Part shown: piece by piece, positions 33,643 through 42,639 of the stretch
Position numbering within the stretch: position 1 is the stretch's first letter
How the letters are laid out: every line of letters begins with the position of its first letter
Assembly: GCF_900116375.1 (NCBI RefSeq)
Contig: NZ_UETB01000009.1
Coordinates: forward strand, 62,001-126,000
Origin: Georgenia satyanarayanai
GTDB taxonomy: Bacteria > Actinomycetota > Actinomycetes > Actinomycetales > Actinomycetaceae
Length of the DNA stretch: 64,000 nt
Direction: 5' to 3'
Notes under the pieces: generated by a model
What the model was told of the DNA's origin: nothing
Databases searched by the model: none
What the model saw: the letters and a program-made list of their open reading frames with translations, nothing else
Program-made: the position numbers and the translations under genes

Positions 33643-34221
33643 GTGCTTCTCTCCGACCGTGACATCCGGGCCCAGATCGACGGCGGGCGGGTCCACCTGG
33701 ACCCCTACGACCCCGCGATGATCCAGCCCGCCAGCATCGACGTCCGGCTCGACCGGTGGTTCCGGCTCTTCGACAACCACCGCTACCCGGTCATCGACCC
33801 GGCGCAGGACCAGTCCGAGCTGACCCGGCTCGTCGAGGTCGCCCCGGAGGAGCCCTTCGTCCTCCACCCCGGGGAGTTCGCGCTCGGTGCCACCCACGAG
33901 CTCGTCACCCTGCCCGACGACATCGCCGCCCGCCTGGAGGGCAAGTCCTCCCTCGGGCGCCTCGGCCTGCTCACGCACTCGACCGCCGGCTTCATCGACC
34001 CCGGGTTCACCGGCCACGTCACCCTGGAGCTGTCGAACACCGCGACGCTGCCCATCACGCTGTGGCCGGGGATGAAGATCGGGCAGCTGTGCTTCTTCCA
34101 GCTCTCCAGCCCGGCCGAGCACCCCTACGGCTCCGGGGCGCAGGGCTCCCGCTACCAGGGGCAGCGGGGACCCACCGCCTCCCGCTCCCACCTGAGCTTC
34201 AGCCGGACGCACCTGGTCTGA
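33643..34221 (+). CDS. dcd: dCTP deaminase (bifunctional dUMP-forming type)
   Basis: A 192-residue trimeric dUTPase-fold enzyme. It closely follows mycobacterial Dcd, with [58 protein letters not shown] and YQGQRGPT. The mycobacterial enzyme converts dCTP to dUMP directly, so the same is likely here, supplying thymidylate synthesis while avoiding dUTP. The GTG at 33643 is 6 nt after CACAAT, a leaderless arrangement. The stop shares a base with the next ATG. It is the first chromosomal gene after the integrated element. Confidence 0.95.
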   Translation: MLLSDRDIRAQIDGGRVHLDPYDPAMIQPASIDVRLDRWFRLFDNHRYPVIDPAQDQSELTRLVEVAPEEPFVLHPGEFALGATHELVTLPDDIAARLEGKSSLGRLGLLTHSTAGFIDPGFTGHVTLELSNTATLPITLWPGMKIGQLCFFQLSSPAEHPYGSGAQGSRYQGQRGPTASRSHLSFSRTHLV

Positions 34222-35228
34222 TGACCGCCGAGCTGCCCGTCCTCGACCGTGCTCTCGCGGAGCCGCGGCACCTGCTCGTCCTGTCCGCGGAGGTCGCCCC
34301 GGAGGAGGTCGAGGCGCTCGCCGTCTCGCACTTCGACGACGCCGGCTGGCTCGGCCCCTCGACGCTGCGTCTGACCGGCGATGTCCAGCTGACCGGCCCG
34401 TGGCGGGTCGACGACCGCGTCCGGGGCGCGCTCGACCTCCCGCCGTGGGCGGCCACCGCCATGCTGCTGCGCTGCCCGGTGCAGCGCGGGGCGCCCGTCC
34501 CGCCCGAGCTGCGGGGCCTGGGTGGGCTGCTCGACGCCTTCCCCGAGGGTGAGCCGGTCGGTCTGGAGCGCCGCGTGCTCGACCACCTGCTCGCCCAGGC
34601 CCGCCGCCTCGCCGGCGCGCTGCGCGTCTCCGGGACGGGCACGGTCCTCGTCCCCGACCCGGTGTCGGCCGTCGACCTCACCGTGCACACGACGGTGTGG
34701 TTGCAGCCCGAGGCCTGCGGCCGGGTGCTCGCCCCCGTCCTGCCGGGCGTGTCGGCCCTCGACGTCCCGGAGGCGCCGGCGGCGCCCACCGACCGTTCCC
34801 GGGCCGACGTCAGTCCCTACCGCGCCCGGGCCGTGGCCGCCCTCGACGACGGCGAGCGGGCCTGGCTGCACGCCGAGGCCGACGCCCTCGACTCCGCCGT
34901 GCTCGCCCAGCCGCAGGTGGTCGAGGGGTACGCCCACCTCGCGCCGGTGCCCGGCGGGACGCTCGAGGTGCTCGTCGCCGGCGACGAGCACACACCGCTC
35001 GTGCTGCGCGGCCTGCCGTGGGCGCGCGGCGGCGTCATCAGCTACGAGGTGCGATGGCGCCCCGACGAGCCGGCCCTCGCGCTCGGCCCGCGCCCGCCGC
35101 TGGCGCTGCGGCGGCAGCGCGAGCAGGTGCGGGCCCTCGTCGAGCGGGTCGCCGCGGCGCTGCACGCCGTCGTCGGCGGGGAGGTCGTCGACGACGACTC
35201 CTTCCTCGTCGCCCTGCCCCCGGCATGA
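34221..35228 (+). CDS. hypothetical protein downstream of dcd
   Basis: A 335-residue soluble protein that I do not recognise. It has an N-terminal alpha/beta-looking region (ELPVLDRALAEPRHLLVLSAEV; split ELPVLDRALAEP, HLLVLSAEV), a repeated pattern of two similar-length halves, and a C-terminal helical region (LALRRQREQVRALVERVAAALHAVV; split LALRRQREQVRAL, VERVAAALHAVV). No catalytic motif, signal peptide or membrane helix is seen. TGATG overlap with dcd argues for translational coupling and a real gene. Ends at a strong hairpin. Confidence 0.75.
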   Translation: MTAELPVLDRALAEPRHLLVLSAEVAPEEVEALAVSHFDDAGWLGPSTLRLTGDVQLTGPWRVDDRVRGALDLPPWAATAMLLRCPVQRGAPVPPELRGLGGLLDAFPEGEPVGLERRVLDHLLAQARRLAGALRVSGTGTVLVPDPVSAVDLTVHTTVWLQPEACGRVLAPVLPGVSALDVPEAPAAPTDRSRADVSPYRARAVAALDDGERAWLHAEADALDSAVLAQPQVVEGYAHLAPVPGGTLEVLVAGDEHTPLVLRGLPWARGGVISYEVRWRPDEPALALGPRPPLALRRQREQVRALVERVAAALHAVVGGEVVDDDSFLVALPPA

Positions 35229-35230
35229 CG

Positions 35231-35264
35231 ACGCGGCGGTCCCCCGGGTGGGGGACCGCCGCGT
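35231..35264. terminator. strong bidirectional hairpin terminator
   Basis: A perfect 15-bp stem (ACGCGGCGGTCCCCC / GGGGGACCGCCGCGT) with a GGGT tetraloop lies 2 bp after one stop and 10 bp before the convergent stop at 35275. It can serve both strands. Confidence 0.85.
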
Positions 35265-35274
35265 GCGCGGGGTG

Positions 35275-35862
35275 TCAGCGGGAGTCGCGGACGGTGCCGG
35301 CGGAGTCCTGGGCCTCGGACTTCACGTCCTGGGCGGCCCCGGTGCCCTCCTCGCGGACGTGCTCGACGCCCTCGGTGGCGGTGTCCTTGACCTCCTGGAC
35401 GGCCTGCTGAGCGGGCTCGCGAAGCTGCTCGGCGGTGTCCTGGGCGGCCGACTTCACCTCCTCGGTCGCCTTGGACAGGGCGTCGCTGTCGCGCGCCTCG
35501 CCCACGAGCTCACGCTCCTTGCGGCTGGAGGGGATGAGCCCGGCCGCGAGGAGGCCCGCACCGAAGGCGATGAGCCCGGCGGCGAGCGGGTTGCCCTCCG
35601 CCTTGTCCTTGACGCGGTGCGGGGCGTCCTGCGCCATGCCGCCGGCGTGGCCGGCACGGTCGCGCACGGAGCCGGCGGCGTCGGACGCCGAGCCGAAGAC
35701 CTTGTCCTTCGCGTCGGTGACGGCGCCGCGGACCTTGTCGCCCTGTCGCTGGGCGATGTTGCCCGGGTTCACCTTGTCGCCGAGGGCGTCGACGTTCTGG
35801 CTCAGGTCGGCGCGGGTGCGTTCGATGTCATGACGGATCGCGTCGGGATCGTTGGTCGCCAT
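35275..35862 (-). CDS. DUF3618 envelope/stress protein
   Basis: A 195-residue protein. The N-terminal DUF3618 motif is IRHDIERTRADLSQNVDALGDKV (split IRHDIERTRADLSQ, NVDALGDKV). A central hydrophobic segment (about 96-112, LAAGLIAFGAGLLAAGLI) and long charged helices rich in Ala/Glu/Asp/Lys resembling CsbD- or LEA-like sequences flank it. It is the third gene of a left-facing operon with a holin-superfamily protein and a Pro/Ala-rich protein. This trio is common in actinobacteria and often stress-induced. Start ATG shares a base with the preceding stop. Confidence 0.85.
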   Translation of the reverse strand: MATNDPDAIRHDIERTRADLSQNVDALGDKVNPGNIAQRQGDKVRGAVTDAKDKVFGSASDAAGSVRDRAGHAGGMAQDAPHRVKDKAEGNPLAAGLIAFGAGLLAAGLIPSSRKERELVGEARDSDALSKATEEVKSAAQDTAEQLREPAQQAVQEVKDTATEGVEHVREEGTGAAQDVKSEAQDSAGTVRDSR

Positions 35863-36317
35863 CAGTGGTCCTGTCCTTTCACTGCGTCCGGGATCTTCTT
35901 CACGGTCTCTTGCGTGCGGGGCAGGCCCTCGGCCTGCTTGATCTCCTTACGACCGGTCACCGCGAGGACGGCTGCGACGACGGCCCAGATGACCGCGACG
36001 ATGAGCGCGGACCAGCCGAGGGCCGGCTCCGCGTCGCCGTCGCCGATCATGGCCCCCAGCGCCCACCACAGGGCGAGGGAGAGGAAGAGCAGGGTGAAGT
36101 ACCCGGCCAGGCCGGCGCCGCCGAACATGCCCGCGCCCTTGCCCGCCTTGCTCACGCTCTGGGAGATCTCCGCCTTGGCGAGCTCCATCTCCTGGCGCAC
36201 CAGCGTGGAGAAGTCCTCGCTGATGTTGCCGATGAGCTCCCCGAGGCTCGCGTCCTGGGGCGGCGGGCTGGTGCCCGGGGCCCCGGTGGGGGGAACGTGA
36301 CCGGGGGGCGTGCTCAT
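35862..36317 (-). CDS. phage-holin-superfamily (DUF1469, PF07332-like) membrane protein
   Basis: A 151-residue protein with a disordered Pro-rich N-terminus, an amphipathic helix (LVRQEMELAKAEISQSVSKAG), and two membrane helices (about 70-92 and 99-121). The family name is historical: these are chromosomal envelope proteins, usually paired with DUF3618. It overlaps its upstream neighbour by ATGA and its downstream neighbour by TGATG, so all three are co-translated. Role is unknown; osmotic or envelope stress is inferred from family company. Confidence 0.87.
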   Translation of the reverse strand: MSTPPGHVPPTGAPGTSPPPQDASLGELIGNISEDFSTLVRQEMELAKAEISQSVSKAGKGAGMFGGAGLAGYFTLLFLSLALWWALGAMIGDGDAEPALGWSALIVAVIWAVVAAVLAVTGRKEIKQAEGLPRTQETVKKIPDAVKGQDH

Positions 36318-37177
36318 CGCAGCCCGCCCGGCTGGTCGCCCCGGGTGCTCGTGCTGCTGTCGGTGCCGTAGGTCTGCGTGGGCGGCGGGGGAGTGGCGGT
36401 GCCACTGAGCGGCGTCGTGCCGGTCGAGTAGCCCACGGGCGCCGTGGTGGTCCCGGTCGTCCCGGGCCGGCCCGAGCCGGACAGGCCCGCGGAGCCGCCG
36501 GTGGAGGTGCCCGAGGTGCCGTCGTCGTCGCCCATGTCCTTGAGGCTGCGCGCGATCCGGCCCGCGGCGAGGCCGAGCCCCGCAGCGATGACCATGAACG
36601 TGCCCGGGTGGCGGCGGGCGTAGCGGCCCACCTCCTCGAGCAGCTCGGTGGGCTCACGGTCCTCGAGCCACCGGCCGGCGTCGTCGGCCGCCTGCGAGGC
36701 CCAGCGAGCCACGTTGGTGGCGACGCCCGGCTCCTCGGAGCCGTCTGCCATCTGGTTCATCTCGGAGGAGAAGGAACGCAGGCCGCTCGCGAGCCGCTGC
36801 TGCTGGGTGCCGGCCTGGGAGGAGAGCTCGGAGGTGCCCTGGCGGTAGAGCTGCTGGGCCTGGCGCTTGGCCTCACCGGCCGCCTGCCTGGCCTCGTCCT
36901 TGGCGGTGCCGGCGACGTTCGCCGCCTGCTCCTTGGCGCTCCCGGCGACCTTGGAGGCCTCCTGCTTCGCGGCCTCCTTGGCGCCGCCACCCTCGTCGTG
37001 CTGGGCCTGGTGGGCAGCGCCGGTGCTCACCGGTGCGGGCGCACCGGGCGGCGGCGGGGTCACCGGTGCGGGCGGGGCGACCGGCGGTGGCGGTCCGACG
37101 GGCGGCCGTCCCGGAGCGCCGGGTTCCTGGCCAAGTGCCTGTGGGTCTCCCGCGGGGCGGGTGAAGTCCTCGGTCAT
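36314..37177 (-). CDS. Pro/Ala-rich helical envelope protein heading the DUF3618 operon
   Basis: A 287-residue protein. Residues 1-60 are Pro-rich and disordered. Residues about 60-130 form a long polar helix of Ala/Lys/Glu (KEAAKQEASKVAGSAKEQ) like LEA or apolipophorin-type repeats. A hydrophobic helix (about 202-216, FMVIAAGLGLAAGRIA) follows, and the C-terminus is Gly/Ser/Thr-rich and low complexity. The ATG at 37177 has GAAGGGA upstream; the frame runs on further but without coding character. Likely membrane-associated; function not known. Confidence 0.8.
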   Translation of the reverse strand: MTEDFTRPAGDPQALGQEPGAPGRPPVGPPPPVAPPAPVTPPPPGAPAPVSTGAAHQAQHDEGGGAKEAAKQEASKVAGSAKEQAANVAGTAKDEARQAAGEAKRQAQQLYRQGTSELSSQAGTQQQRLASGLRSFSSEMNQMADGSEEPGVATNVARWASQAADDAGRWLEDREPTELLEEVGRYARRHPGTFMVIAAGLGLAAGRIARSLKDMGDDDGTSGTSTGGSAGLSGSGRPGTTGTTTAPVGYSTGTTPLSGTATPPPPTQTYGTDSSTSTRGDQPGGLR

Positions 37178-37529
37178 GTGGTTCAGTCCCTTCGGTGCTG
37201 ATCCGGCCTCGTGGTCGTCGAGGCACGTGTCCAGAGTGGGGCCGATCGCGTCAGTGCGCCTCTCGAAGCGATCCGGTCCGGGTGGCGCGCCGTTCGAATG
37301 ACATGCGCGCAATTCCGCGCGAGAAGCGAGAGTGCGCGCCTTGTGCGCAATCGCGTCACAACCGCGTCGGGCTGACGGGTGTCTTCTTCGCCTCGCGGAG
37401 TGACGAGAGAGTCTGGTTGGTACAGTGCTCCCGTCCCCCTTGCTGCGCGAGCCGCGTGCGTACGGGGTTCGTTCTGCGCTGGTCCAGCCGGCGGGGACCT
37501 CTGGCCGACGACAACTGACGGAGCCGCCG
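37178..37529. promoter_or_regulatory. divergent intergenic region between envelope operon and mrp operon
   Basis: 352 bp without a convincing gene. TACAGT at 37421-37426 is a likely -10 box for the rightward mrp operon, giving a leader of about 95 nt. Two decamers TGCGCGCAAT (37304-37313) and TGTGCGCAAT (37342-37351) could be regulator sites. No sigma-B-like promoter is evident for the leftward operon. Confidence 0.45.
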
Positions 37530-40500
37530 GTGCTGCAGCTGCTGATCCTCCACCTCGTGGTGGCTGTGGTCGCGCCTGCGTGCATGCGGCTGTGGGGACG
37601 GCGCTTCTTCCTCGTCCTCGCCCTCGTGCCTGCGTCCGCGGCTGCCTGGGCGGCGGCGCACAGCCCGGCCGTGCTGCGCGGGGACCATCCGGTCGTCGAC
37701 GTCTCCTGGGTGCCGGCGCTCGACCTGCACCTCACCTTCCGGCTCGACACCCTGGCCTGGCTCATGGTGCTGCTCGTCGGGGGGATCGGCGGGCTCGTCC
37801 TCGTCTACTGCGCCGCCTACTTCTCGGCCACCGCGCAGGGGCTCGGACGGTTCGCGGGCGTCTTCGTCGCCTTCGCGGGCTCGATGCTCGGCCTGGTGAC
37901 GACGGACAACACGCTGCTCCTGTACGTGTTCTGGGAGCTCACCACCGTCACCTCCTTCCTGCTGATCGGGCACTACCACGACCGGCAGAGCTCGCGGCGC
38001 GCAGCCGTCCAGGCGCTCGTCCTCACGACCTTCGGCGGCCTGGCGATGCTCGCCGGCTTCATCGCCCTGGGCGAGGCCGAGGGCGGGAGCTACTCGCTGA
38101 GCACGCTCGTCGCATCCCCTCCCGGAGGCACGCTCGTCGAGGTGGCCGTCGCGCTCGTCCTGCTCGGCGCGGTGACGAAGTCGGCCCTGCTCCCCTTCCA
38201 CTTCTGGCTGCCCTCGGCCATGGCCGCGCCCACCCCGGTCAGCGCCTACCTCCACGCCGCGGCGATGGTCAAGGCGGGCGTCTACCTCGTGGCCCGCCTG
38301 GCCCCCGGCTTCGCCGACGTGCCGCTGTGGCGCTGGGCCGTGCTCGTGCTCGGTGGTGGCACGCTCCTGCTCGGTGGCTACCGCTCGTTGCGCCAGCACG
38401 ACCTCAAGCTCCTGCTCGCCTTCGGCACGGTGAGCCAGCTGGGCTTCATCATCCTGCTCGTCGGCTTCGGTACCCGGGCCACGGCGCTCGCCGGCCTGGC
38501 CCTCATCACCGCGCACGCGCTCTTCAAGGCCAGCCTGTTCCTCGTCGTCGGCACCATCGACTGGGCCGTCGGCACCCGCGACCTGCGGGAGCTGACCGGC
38601 CTGACCCGTCGCATGCCACTGACTGCGGCATCCGCGGCGCTCGCGACGGCGTCGATGGTGGGGCTGCCCGTCACGCTCGGCTACGTCGCCAAGGAGGCCG
38701 CGCTCGAGTCGATGCTCCACACCGACGACGGGCTCGGCACGGCAGCGCTCGTCCTCGTCGTCCTCGGCTCGGTCCTCACCTTCGCCTACGGCATGCGGTT
38801 CATGTGGGGTGCCTTCGCGAGCAAGCCGGGCGTGGAGCTCTCCTCGGCGCAGCGCACCTCGCGGCTGATCGTCACCCCCGCCGCCGTGCTCGCCGTCGCC
38901 GGCGTCGTCGTGGGATGCGTGCCCGGCGGCGTCGAGCACCTGCTCGCCCCGCACGCCGACGCCTACCCCGGCGAGCCCGGCCACCTCATCCTCTGGGGCG
39001 GCTTCGGCCCCGCGCTGTACCTCACGCTGCTCGTCATCGGCGTCGGCACCGTGCTGTTCCTCTGGCGGGCGCCCGTCGAGCGGCTCCAGGGAGCGCTGTG
39101 GGAGTTCGACGGCGCCGCGGGCGTCTACAAGCGCATCATCCGCGGCACCGAGCGTTTCGCGGCGGACGTCACCGCCTTCACCCAGCGTGGTTCGCTGCCC
39201 GCCTACCTGTCGACCATCCTCACCGTGACCATCGCCCTGGGCGGCGGCGCCGCGCTCGCGTTCGGGACGCTCCCGGCCGAGGTGCGCCCCTGGGACAGCG
39301 GTGTGCAGGCGGCCGTCGCCGCCGTGGTGGCCCTGGCCTCCCTCCTCGCCGCGCGCGCGCGTCGCCGGCTCAAGGCGGTGCTCCTGCTGGGCGTCTCCGG
39401 CTACGGGATCGCGCTGCTCTACGAGCTCCACGGCGCCCCGGACCTCGCGCTCACCCAGGTGCTCGTCGAGACGATCACGCTCGTCGTGTTCATCCTCGTC
39501 CTGCGCCGCCTGCCCGCCTACTTCTCCAACCGGCCGCTCGCCGCCTCGCGGTGGTGGCGGGCCGCGCTCGGGGCGCTCGTCGGGATCGCTGCCGCCGGGC
39601 TCACCATGGTCGCCGCCGGGTCCCGCGTCCACGCGCCCGTCTCCGTCGACTTCGCCGAGGAGGCCTACGAGTACGGCTACGGCCGCAACGTCGTCAACGT
39701 CACTCTCGTCGACATCCGCGCCTGGGACACGATGGGGGAGATCTCCGTGCTGCTCGCCGCCGCCACCGGCGTGGCCTCCCTCATCTTCCTCCGGGCGCGG
39801 GCGATCAAGATCGACCGCGCGACGAAGCTGGAGGACCCGCAGCAGGCCCGGGTCTGGGAGACCCCGGTGCCCGACCGCAACGTCAGCCTCTACCGCCGGC
39901 TCACCGAGCGCGGCGAGGAGGCCGGTCCCGAGGGCCGCGGCCGGCAGTGGCTCAGTGCCATCCCCACCCTCGCCCCCCAGCGGCGCTCGGTGATCTTCGA
40001 GGTCGGCACCCGGCTCGTCTTCCACACGATGGTGCTGTTCTCCCTCTACCTGCTCTTCGCCGGGCACAACCAGCCCGGCGGCGGCTTCGCCGGCGGCCTC
40101 ATCGCGGGCGTCGCGCTCACCGTCCGGTACCTCGCCGGTGGCCGGTACGAGCTGGGCGAGGCCCTCCCCGTCCAGGCCGGCTGGGTCCTCGGCTCGGGGC
40201 TGTTCCTGTCCGCGGGCGCCGGCGCGATCCCCCTGTTCTTCGGTGGCGACGTGCTCCAGTCGACCGTCATCGAGGCGAGCCTGGGACCGATGGGCGAGCT
40301 CAAGCTCGTGACGACCCTGTTCTTCGACATCGGCGTGTACCTCGTCGTCGTCGGTCTCGTGCTCGACATCCTGCGCACGCTGGGTGCCGAGGTGGACCGG
40401 CAGGGCGAGCGCGAGGGTGACGTCGCCCCCGACGTGCCCTTCGACTCCCCGGAGGTCACCGCCGACGACGCCGCCCCCGAGGCCGCGCCGGCGGGCTGGG

Positions 40501-40532
40501 TCGCGGGCCCACGGCCTGGAGGCTCCCGATGA
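37530..40532 (+). CDS. mrpA: Na+/H+ antiporter subunit A fused to subunit B
   Basis: A 1000-residue polytopic protein. The N-terminal 500 residues form the complex-I-like proton channel (FWELTTVTSFLLIGHY, LPFHFWLPSAMAAPTPVSAYLHAA in parts, DLKLLLAFGTVSQLGF). A DUF4040/MrpA-C segment is near 590-690, and the last 170 residues form an MnhB domain (FHTMVLFSLYLLFAGHNQPGGGF in parts, ending VVGLVLDILRTLG). Fusion of A and B is usual in actinobacteria. The GTG at 37530 follows ACGGAG; the open frame continues upstream across the -10 region. Role: multisubunit cation/proton antiport for pH and Na+ homeostasis. C-terminal 40 residues are acidic and Pro/Ala-rich. Confidence 0.93.
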   Translation: MLQLLILHLVVAVVAPACMRLWGRRFFLVLALVPASAAAWAAAHSPAVLRGDHPVVDVSWVPALDLHLTFRLDTLAWLMVLLVGGIGGLVLVYCAAYFSATAQGLGRFAGVFVAFAGSMLGLVTTDNTLLLYVFWELTTVTSFLLIGHYHDRQSSRRAAVQALVLTTFGGLAMLAGFIALGEAEGGSYSLSTLVASPPGGTLVEVAVALVLLGAVTKSALLPFHFWLPSAMAAPTPVSAYLHAAAMVKAGVYLVARLAPGFADVPLWRWAVLVLGGGTLLLGGYRSLRQHDLKLLLAFGTVSQLGFIILLVGFGTRATALAGLALITAHALFKASLFLVVGTIDWAVGTRDLRELTGLTRRMPLTAASAALATASMVGLPVTLGYVAKEAALESMLHTDDGLGTAALVLVVLGSVLTFAYGMRFMWGAFASKPGVELSSAQRTSRLIVTPAAVLAVAGVVVGCVPGGVEHLLAPHADAYPGEPGHLILWGGFGPALYLTLLVIGVGTVLFLWRAPVERLQGALWEFDGAAGVYKRIIRGTERFAADVTAFTQRGSLPAYLSTILTVTIALGGGAALAFGTLPAEVRPWDSGVQAAVAAVVALASLLAARARRRLKAVLLLGVSGYGIALLYELHGAPDLALTQVLVETITLVVFILVLRRLPAYFSNRPLAASRWWRAALGALVGIAAAGLTMVAAGSRVHAPVSVDFAEEAYEYGYGRNVVNVTLVDIRAWDTMGEISVLLAAATGVASLIFLRARAIKIDRATKLEDPQQARVWETPVPDRNVSLYRRLTERGEEAGPEGRGRQWLSAIPTLAPQRRSVIFEVGTRLVFHTMVLFSLYLLFAGHNQPGGGFAGGLIAGVALTVRYLAGGRYELGEALPVQAGWVLGSGLFLSAGAGAIPLFFGGDVLQSTVIEASLGPMGELKLVTTLFFDIGVYLVVVGLVLDILRTLGAEVDRQGEREGDVAPDVPFDSPEVTADDAAPEAAPAGWVAGPRPGGSR

Positions 40533-41050
40533 TCGACACCTCCCCCAGCCTCGCCCTCGTGCTCCTCGTCGGGGTCCTCGTCGGCGCCGGCGTCTACCTC
40601 CTGCTCGAGCGCAGCCTCACCCGCATCATCATCGGGATCGCGATGATCTCCAACGGGGTCAACGTCATGTTCCTCGTCGCGAGCGGCCGGGCCGGCGGGC
40701 CCCCGCTGGTCGGCACGACCGCCCCGGAGAACATGAGCGACCCTCTCCCGCAGGCCATGGTCCTCACCGCCATCGTCATCACCCTGGGCCTCACCGCCTT
40801 CCTGCTGTCGGTGGCCTACCGTGCCTGGCAGCTCAACGGCCACGACGAGGTCCAGGACGACCTCGAGGACCGCCGCATCGTCCGGCTCGCCGAGAGCAAC
40901 GAGGTGCCCGCCCGCAGCACCGACGACGCCGGCACCACGCTGGCCGAGGACGCCGCCCTGTCCAGGGACGAGACGCTCGTGCTGCCCCACCGTGACGACC
41001 GCACACGACGGGGACCGGGCATCGGCCTGGACGACGAGGAGCTGCGATGA
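40529..41050 (+). CDS. mrpC: Na+/H+ antiporter subunit C
   Basis: A 173-residue protein homologous to NuoK. Three membrane helices cover residues about 7-105 (LVGVLVGAGVYLLLERSLTRIIIG in parts, ISNGVNVMFLV, PLPQAMVLTAIVITLGLTAF). The NuoK-like buried Glu is present in LLER. About 65 additional charged residues follow the last helix, longer than in typical MrpC (about 112-120), ending RRGPGIGLDDEELR. ATGA overlaps join it to mrpA and mrpD. Confidence 0.93.
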   Translation: MIDTSPSLALVLLVGVLVGAGVYLLLERSLTRIIIGIAMISNGVNVMFLVASGRAGGPPLVGTTAPENMSDPLPQAMVLTAIVITLGLTAFLLSVAYRAWQLNGHDEVQDDLEDRRIVRLAESNEVPARSTDDAGTTLAEDAALSRDETLVLPHRDDRTRRGPGIGLDDEELR

Positions 41051-42639
41051 GCTACCTCCTGCCGCTGCCCGTCCTCATCCCCCTCGTCGCAGCGGGGCTG
41101 GCGCTCGCGCTCGCCCGCTTCCCGCACGTCCAGCGGATCGTCACGCTCACCGCGCTCACCTCCGTGCTCGGTGTGGCGATCGCGCTGCTCGTCCTCGTCA
41201 ACGACGGTCCGATGGCGGTGGACATCGGCGGCTGGGCCGCGCCCGTGGGGATCGCCCTGGTCGCGGACCGTCTCTCGGCCCTGCTGCTCGTCGTCTCCGT
41301 CTCCGTCACCCTCGGGGTGCTCCTGTACTCCCTGGCGCAGGGCAACGCCGACGGCGACGAGGGCGCGCCGGTGGCGATCTACCACCCGACCTACCTCATC
41401 CTCTCCGCCGGTGTCTCCAACGCCTTCCTCACCGGCGACCTGTTCAACCTCTACGTCGGCTTCGAGATCCTCCTCGTCTCGAGCTTCGTGCTCATCACCC
41501 TCGGCGGGTCGCGGGAGCGGGTGCGGGCGGGCACCGTCTACATCGTCGTCTCCATCCTGTCCTCGATCCTCTTCCTCGCCGCGATCGCGCTCGTCTACGC
41601 CGCCACGGGCACCGTCAACCTCGCCCAGCTGTCCCAGCGCCTGGGCGACATCGACCCGGGCACCCAGCTCGTCCTGCAGCTCATGCTGCTCGTCGCCTTC
41701 GGGATCAAGGCCGCCATCTTCCCGCTGCACGCGTGGCTGCCCGACTCCTACCCCACGGCGCCGGCGCCCGTCACCGCGGTGTTCGCGGGCCTGCTCACCA
41801 AGGTGGGCGTGTACGCGATCATCCGGACGCAGACGCTGCTCTTCCCCGACGGCCGCGCCGACGACGTCCTCATGGTCCTCGCGCTCCTCACCATGGTCAT
41901 CGGGATCCTCGGTGCCGTCGCCCAGCAGGACATCAAACGACTCCTGTCCTTCACCCTCGTCAGCCACATCGGCTACATGGTGTGGGGCGTGGCGACGTCC
42001 ACGGAGGCCGGGCTGTCCGCGGCGATCTTCTACGTCGTGCACCACATCACCGTGCAGACCGCCCTCTTCCTCGTCGCCGGCCTCATCGAGCGCCGGGGCG
42101 GCACGACGTCGCTCGCCAAGCTCGGGTCGCTCGCGCGCGTCGCCCCGCTGCTCGCGGTGCTGTACTTCGTCCCGGCGATGAACCTCGCGGGCATCCCCCC
42201 GATGTCCGGCTTCCTCGGGAAGGTCGGCCTCATCGAGGCCGGCGCCCAGCGGGGCGGAGCGCTGGACTGGACGCTCGTCGGCGCGGCGCTCGTCACGAGC
42301 CTCCTCACGCTCTACGCCGTGACCAAGGCCTGGAACCAGGCCTTCTGGCAGGAGGCCCCCGAGCCGCTGCCGGACACCTCCACACCCCGCTCGATGGTCG
42401 GCCCCACGGCGGTGCTCGTGGCGATGTCCCTCGCCTTCACGGTCGTCGCCGGGCCGCTGTTCGACTACACCGCCCGCGCTGCGCGGGACCTGCGGGCGCA
42501 GACACCCTACGTCTCCACCGTCCTGCCCGACGGCATGCGCGGCTCGGGCCAGTCCTCCGACCTCACCGAGGAGGCCGAGCGCAACGGCGACTCGGGCCAG
42601 ATCAGCGAGGAGCAGGAGACGAGGGAGGAGGTGCCGTGA
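41047..42639 (+). CDS. mrpD: Na+/H+ antiporter subunit D
   Basis: A 530-residue NuoN/NuoM-like proton-translocating subunit with about 14 membrane helices. Key motifs are YVGFEILLVSSFVLITLG (channel Glu), LVAFGIKAAIFPLHAWLPDSYPTAP (channel Lys, split as GIKAAIFPLHAW and LPDSYPTAP) and QQDIKRLLSFTLVSHIGYM. It carries a hydrophilic acidic tail of about 40 residues (SSDLTEEAERNGDSG) absent from classical MrpD. Overlaps mrpC by ATGA and mrpE by GTGA. Confidence 0.94.
   Translation: MSYLLPLPVLIPLVAAGLALALARFPHVQRIVTLTALTSVLGVAIALLVLVNDGPMAVDIGGWAAPVGIALVADRLSALLLVVSVSVTLGVLLYSLAQGNADGDEGAPVAIYHPTYLILSAGVSNAFLTGDLFNLYVGFEILLVSSFVLITLGGSRERVRAGTVYIVVSILSSILFLAAIALVYAATGTVNLAQLSQRLGDIDPGTQLVLQLMLLVAFGIKAAIFPLHAWLPDSYPTAPAPVTAVFAGLLTKVGVYAIIRTQTLLFPDGRADDVLMVLALLTMVIGILGAVAQQDIKRLLSFTLVSHIGYMVWGVATSTEAGLSAAIFYVVHHITVQTALFLVAGLIERRGGTTSLAKLGSLARVAPLLAVLYFVPAMNLAGIPPMSGFLGKVGLIEAGAQRGGALDWTLVGAALVTSLLTLYAVTKAWNQAFWQEAPEPLPDTSTPRSMVGPTAVLVAMSLAFTVVAGPLFDYTARAARDLRAQTPYVSTVLPDGMRGSGQSSDLTEEAERNGDSGQISEEQETREEVP

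Noticed and set aside
35862-36317. Prophage remnant suggested by the holin-family name
   Set aside because: No lysis or structural phage genes nearby; this family regularly sits with DUF3618 in actinobacterial envelope operons.
37356-40067. A 900-codon open frame on the minus strand opposite mrpA
   Set aside because: It is a high-GC antisense shadow with Glu/Asp/Arg/Gly-biased, repetitive composition and no motif, while mrpA on the other strand is unmistakable.
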